Part shown: in pieces, positions 60,926 to 64,000 of the stretch
Layout: the number at the start of each line of letters is the position of its first letter
How positions within the stretch are numbered: position 1 is the first letter of the stretch
Source of the DNA: Bacteroidales bacterium
GTDB lineage: Bacteria > Bacteroidota > Bacteroidia > Bacteroidales > P3
Reading direction: 5' to 3'
Length of the DNA: 64,000 nucleotides
NCBI GenBank assembly: GCA_017550405.1
Contig: JAFZPH010000021.1
Coordinates: forward strand, 23,595-87,594
Notes under the pieces: generated by a model
The model's input: the letters and a program-made list of their open reading frames with translations, nothing else
Told to the model about the DNA's origin: nothing
Database searches by the model: none
Position numbers and translations under genes: made by a program

Positions 60926-63220
60926 TCATGCACCCGTCTTCACCATGCCGTTGTCGTAGCCGCCGTTTTGGAGGGTTTTCTCCCCTTTGTGGAATTTGCG
61001 GCCGAAGTCCATCTGCCAGGTGAGGCCGAGAACGAACATGTTGCCGTTGTTGGCGGTCCAGTGGGTATGATGATAGGGATGTACGGCGCTGAGGCCGATG
61101 GTTTCGTAGCGGTAGCCCTCTTTGTTGAACGGGCAATGCCAGGCGAGCATGGCGGTGAGGCTCTTGTAGCGGTACTGCACATAGAGGCTCTGCGCCATTT
61201 CGCTCATCGTGTAGGTCTCGGCGTTGAGCGTCCATTGGGGCAGAAGGGTGAAGTTGGCGCCTGCCACAAAATTGTTCCAATAGAACTGCGCATTGGCATT
61301 GGCGGTGAAGTTGTTGCGGGTGTGGGAAAAATCCGACCCCTTGGAGACATAGTGGTAATAGGTGCCGTTCAGCGACAGGTTCAGGTGGTTCCACAGCCCT
61401 CTGACACCTACCTCTGCGAAGGCATAGGGGACATACCAAAGGTCGGCATTCTGGTAGGTGAGGACGAAAAGGTCGCGTACGTCATCGTAGTGATAGACAT
61501 CGAAATAGGTATGGAATATGCGCATGGCACCGATAGAGGAAAAGGCATAGAAACCGCTGGAGTGGTTGTAACGTAACAGGAGTGCGTCGCGGAGTTGTTC
61601 GCTGGGTTTGAGGTCGGGATTGCCGATGGTGCCTTCGACATCGTCGGTTTGCTGGAAGACTGGCGAAAGGGCGGCAAGGGTTGGCAGCATGGGTGTGTAC
61701 TGCACAAAGGCGGTGAGGCTTAGATTATCTGTGGCACGCCAGTTGAGACGGGCGGTGCTGAGGTTGCGGAGATAGGACTGGCTGTTAGTGCCGTCGGTGA
61801 CGTTGAGCAGTTTGGCACCGGTGCCAATGGAGTAGCCTATGTCGCTGCCTATTGCACCTTGCAGTTCGGCGTAGAGGTAGGCGTTGTCCTTGGTCATGGC
61901 AGAGGTGGTGTTGTAGAGGGTGTAGTCGTTCTCGGCAAAGTTGTGCTGGTACTGAAGGCCTGTGCGGAGGGTTGTCGTGCCGAACTGCTTGCTGTATACA
62001 CCTTCGCCGCTGAGGGCGTAACCGTGTCCGTCGATGTGGGTGGCGTAGGTGCCGGAGGTGTAGGTGAGGGTGTTGTCGTAGAGGTCGGTGGCGTATTCGC
62101 CCACCACGTTCAGTTCCACCTTTTGGCCGTTGGGCATGCGGTGGGTGTAGAAGAGGTCGAGCTTGGGCAAATTGTCCTTCTGGTAGCTGTGCTGTTGCAT
62201 GGACTGATTGGTGGTAACGCTGCGGTCGGTCTCGGTCATTGTGCCGGTGGCGTCGAGTGTCTTGGTGAAGAAGTTGTCCTGCAGCGAGGCGACAAACATG
62301 GTGCTGTCGTTGTGCTGGTAGGTATACTCGGCATTGAGGGTGTGGTCGATGTACCAGAAGGGCATGTTGGTGCGCTGGCTGCGGGTGACGGTACGGGCTG
62401 GGTCGATGTAACTGTCCTCGAGTTGGTAGGGCACTTGGTCGTAGTTACGGTAGCCAAGGGTGTACTCCAATGCAAACTCGCTCTTGCCCTTGTGGTAGGA
62501 GCCAAGCAGGTAACCGTTGACGAAGCCGGTGGTCAATGCCGACTGCCCCTGTGCCATGAGGCTACCGCCGTCCTCGCGCTCTTTGAGTATGATGTTGATG
62601 ATGCCCGATGCGCCGCGGTCAAGGTAGCGGGTGCCGGGATTGTTGCTGTATTCCACGCGCTTGATTTGTTCGGCCCGGAGGTTGGCCAACCGTGTCAGAG
62701 GCACCTCCTTGCCATTGATTTGCAGGATGGCCATGCCGCCGTCAACGGTAATCTGCTGCAAGGCCACATCCACTTTCAGTCCCGGAAGCTTCAGCATGTC
62801 GAGGAGTACCAGAGTGCGACCCGCCGACTCCACCTCCTCTGGTTTGGGCAGCACCACATAGCGGTCTACCTGCTCGGTGGTGCGGCTGGCCGTGACGCTG
62901 ACGGCATTTAGTTGTTTGGCGTCCAAGGTCAGGGCACCGAGGTCGCCCGCCTCGCAGCGGACCACCAGCCGCTCGAATCCCACCGACGAGACCTCGACGC
63001 GGTAGGTCCCCTGTCCGCAGGGAAGAAGGAAGGCACCATCATCGGCAGTGGTGGCACCGGCCAGCACGCTGTCGCCGTCGGCATTGTGCAGCACGACATA
63101 GGCGAAAGGGACGGGGTTGCCGTCGGCATCCAGCACACGACCAGCAATTTGTAGTTGCTGCGACTGAGCCGAAGCAAAGGCCGCAGTCAGGAGAAAGAGT
63201 AATAGAACAAGGTGTTTCAT
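60926..63220 (-). CDS. Outer-membrane beta-barrel receptor with carboxypeptidase-like N-terminal domain
   Basis: A 764-residue outer-membrane protein. Signal peptide ends FASAQ (residue 19). Residues about 22-105 are a carboxypeptidase-regulatory-like domain (IAGRVLDADGNPVPFAYVVL, GTYRVEVSSVGFE). The plug (about 110-215) has LVLLDMLKLPGLKVDV, ILQINGKEVPLTRL, IKRVEYSNNPGTRYLDRGASGIINI, and a beta-barrel fills the rest. It is related to the receptor at 27666. It lies between kamA and kdd on the same strand, but a terminator follows kdd, so cotranscription with kdd is unlikely. Cargo unknown. Confidence 0.87.
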   Translation of the reverse strand: MKHLVLLLFLLTAAFASAQSQQLQIAGRVLDADGNPVPFAYVVLHNADGDSVLAGATTADDGAFLLPCGQGTYRVEVSSVGFERLVVRCEAGDLGALTLDAKQLNAVSVTASRTTEQVDRYVVLPKPEEVESAGRTLVLLDMLKLPGLKVDVALQQITVDGGMAILQINGKEVPLTRLANLRAEQIKRVEYSNNPGTRYLDRGASGIINIILKEREDGGSLMAQGQSALTTGFVNGYLLGSYHKGKSEFALEYTLGYRNYDQVPYQLEDSYIDPARTVTRSQRTNMPFWYIDHTLNAEYTYQHNDSTMFVASLQDNFFTKTLDATGTMTETDRSVTTNQSMQQHSYQKDNLPKLDLFYTHRMPNGQKVELNVVGEYATDLYDNTLTYTSGTYATHIDGHGYALSGEGVYSKQFGTTTLRTGLQYQHNFAENDYTLYNTTSAMTKDNAYLYAELQGAIGSDIGYSIGTGAKLLNVTDGTNSQSYLRNLSTARLNWRATDNLSLTAFVQYTPMLPTLAALSPVFQQTDDVEGTIGNPDLKPSEQLRDALLLRYNHSSGFYAFSSIGAMRIFHTYFDVYHYDDVRDLFVLTYQNADLWYVPYAFAEVGVRGLWNHLNLSLNGTYYHYVSKGSDFSHTRNNFTANANAQFYWNNFVAGANFTLLPQWTLNAETYTMSEMAQSLYVQYRYKSLTAMLAWHCPFNKEGYRYETIGLSAVHPYHHTHWTANNGNMFVLGLTWQMDFGRKFHKGEKTLQNGGYDNGMVKTGA

Positions 63221-63362
63221 GACAAATGCGAGTTTAGTCGATATTTCATTTTAACACATATACAACGCGCGAGAGGCGAAAATCTATCATCCTGTCGAAA
63301 AAAAAGTTTTGAAAGGACGGGGAAGACGATGGTAAGTGGGTGGTATCAATACTCGAGAGTGT

Positions 63363-63400
63363 AAAAAAACCTGCGGGAAGGTCTCCCCTGCCCGCAGGTT
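63363..63400 (-). terminator. Rho-independent terminator after kdd
   Basis: AACCTGCGGG (63368-63377) pairs perfectly with CCCGCAGGTT (63391-63400); on the minus strand a run of seven T residues follows. It ends the transcript that contains kdd. The rest of the 63221-63447 gap holds the 9-bp repeat array and no gene. Confidence 0.9.
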
Positions 63401-63409
63401 GGTGTGTTT

Positions 63410-63443
63410 GTCGGACTAGTCAGACTAGTCGGACTGGTCGGAC
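63410..63443. repeat. 9-bp tandem repeat GTCGGACTA
   Basis: Four near-identical units, GTCGGACTA, GTCAGACTA, GTCGGACTG and a partial GTCGGAC, lie between the kdd stop and its terminator. Confidence 0.8.
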
Positions 63444-63447
63444 ATTA

Positions 63448-64000
63448 TTAGGCATACAGCTCTTCGAAGATCTTGCGGAGCTTGGGACTCTCGCGGAGTT
63501 CCTGGAGGGTGAATTCGGCGTGGCCTTTGGTGTAGCCGTTACCCATAATCATGTTGACATCGCTGCCGATACCTTCGGCACCGAGGCTGGCTTTGGTGAA
63601 GCTGGTGGCCATGCTGAAGAAGTAGACGATACCGTCGTCCTTGGTGCAGAGCACAGCGGTCATCTCCTGGTCGGGGACGTTGACGCAGTTGATGGTGACG
63701 TCGGCCATCTTGCCGTTAGTGAGCTTCTCGATGAGTTCGTACACCTGGACGGGGGTCATGCCGGCAGCGGACTCGACGATGTCGCAGAAACCGAGGTCCT
63801 TGATACGCTGGGTGCTCTTGGGGCTGTTGGCAATGCCGATAACCTTACCGGTGACACCTACGCGCTTCTTGGCCTCGTAGCAGCAGAGCATACCGCTCTT
63901 ACCACCGGCGCCGAGGATGACGACGGTCTGGCCATACTGGCAGAGCTTGGCGGTCTGTGCAGGAGCACCGGCCACGTCGAGGGCGGAGAGAGCCAGCTTT
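63448..64000 (-). CDS. kdd: L-erythro-3,5-diaminohexanoate dehydrogenase, N-terminus beyond the window
   Basis: The frame is open to the window edge; the first visible residues are KLALSALDVAGAPAQTAK, so the coding region begins to the right of base 64000. A Rossmann nucleotide loop, VVILGAGGKSGMLC, is followed by GVTGKVIGIANSPKS, a Cys/Asp pair in LGFCDIVES, and a C-terminal region with KASLGAEGIGSDVNMIMGNGY. This matches Kdd, which oxidises 3,5-diaminohexanoate to 5-amino-3-oxohexanoate in lysine fermentation. The remaining genes (kamDE, kce, kal) are probably upstream, outside the window. Confidence 0.9.
   Translation of the reverse strand, partial: KLALSALDVAGAPAQTAKLCQYGQTVVILGAGGKSGMLCCYEAKKRVGVTGKVIGIANSPKSTQRIKDLGFCDIVESAAGMTPVQVYELIEKLTNGKMADVTINCVNVPDQEMTAVLCTKDDGIVYFFSMATSFTKASLGAEGIGSDVNMIMGNGYTKGHAEFTLQELRESPKLRKIFEELYA

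Overview
The window reads as chromosomal DNA of an anaerobic, Gram-negative member of the Bacteroidetes, most likely order Bacteroidales. Support comes from: promoter -7 boxes of the form TAnnTTTG ahead of many genes; a type IX secretion system (T9SS) signature (PorQ, GldB, and three secreted proteins with T9SS sorting tails of type A or B); lipid A synthesis (LpxH); OmpA/TonB-style outer-membrane receptors of the Bacteroidetes beta-barrel family; Bacteroidetes-type lipoboxes; and a PPi-dependent phosphofructokinase. Lysine 2,3-aminomutase, 3,5-diaminohexanoate dehydrogenase and butyrate kinase point to amino-acid fermentation with butyrate as a product. No rRNA, tRNA, transposase, phage gene or CRISPR array was seen.

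Layout. 0-1.4 kb: end of a radical SAM gene and a small conserved gene, closed by a terminator. 1.6-7.2 kb: a 7TM-HD c-di-AMP hydrolase-like protein, a YfhO-like membrane protein and a family 2 glycosyltransferase. 7.2-13.6 kb: one tight operon (DUF349 repeats, GldB, LTA-synthase-like sulfatase, lipid kinase, SUI1). 14.0-20.0 kb, minus strand: lpxH, a DUF4369 lipoprotein, a short aroC and an FKBP in one operon; butyrate kinase alone; trxA with a DUF58 protein. 20.2-22.6 kb: a cell-wall operon (lytic transglycosylase with LysM, FtsB/DivIC-like, NlpC/P60). 22.7-27.3 kb: ClpB and a T9SS-exported redoxin-like protein. 27.7-32.7 kb: a four-gene operon coupling a BlaI repressor and BlaR1-like M56 sensor to a thiol lipoprotein and an outer-membrane receptor. 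33-38.2 kb: galE, a 52-residue membrane protein not usually called by gene finders, glyA, and a GH3/beta-lactamase-fold fusion. 38.3-44.2 kb: a DnaJ/TerB protein, a C10-M6 double protease with a T9SS tail, and an AsmA-like protein. 44.6-46.7 kb: a small membrane protein, a secreted protein and an IspD-like cytidylyltransferase. 46.7-53.4 kb: a visibly AT-richer block with a type B T9SS surface protein and, divergent from it, a phosphonate operon. 53.4-58.0 kb: EnvC, PPi-PFK, an unknown secreted protein and lipoate ligase. 58.1-64.0 kb: PorQ, lysine 2,3-aminomutase, an outer-membrane receptor and the 3' part of kdd.

The best candidate for an undescribed system is the phosphonate operon at 49.1-53.4 kb. 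It encodes a cytidylyltransferase-PEP mutase fusion, phosphonopyruvate decarboxylase, an iron-type alcohol dehydrogenase and a LicD-family transferase, with 4-bp overlaps between the last three. No aminotransferase is present, so the predicted route is PEP -> phosphonopyruvate -> phosphonoacetaldehyde -> 2-hydroxyethylphosphonate -> CMP-ester -> transfer to a surface glycan. Second is the BlaI/M56/thiol lipoprotein/receptor operon. Third is the C10-M6 double protease.

The intergenic DNA is rich in dispersed repeats: a 172-bp element present twice (plus a shortened relative with inverted ends), a palindromic element built on CTCCACGTATC present twice, and several heptad arrays of TTGAGAA or TTGAAAA, often as inverted pairs. 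One array supplies the stop codon of the neighbouring receptor gene.
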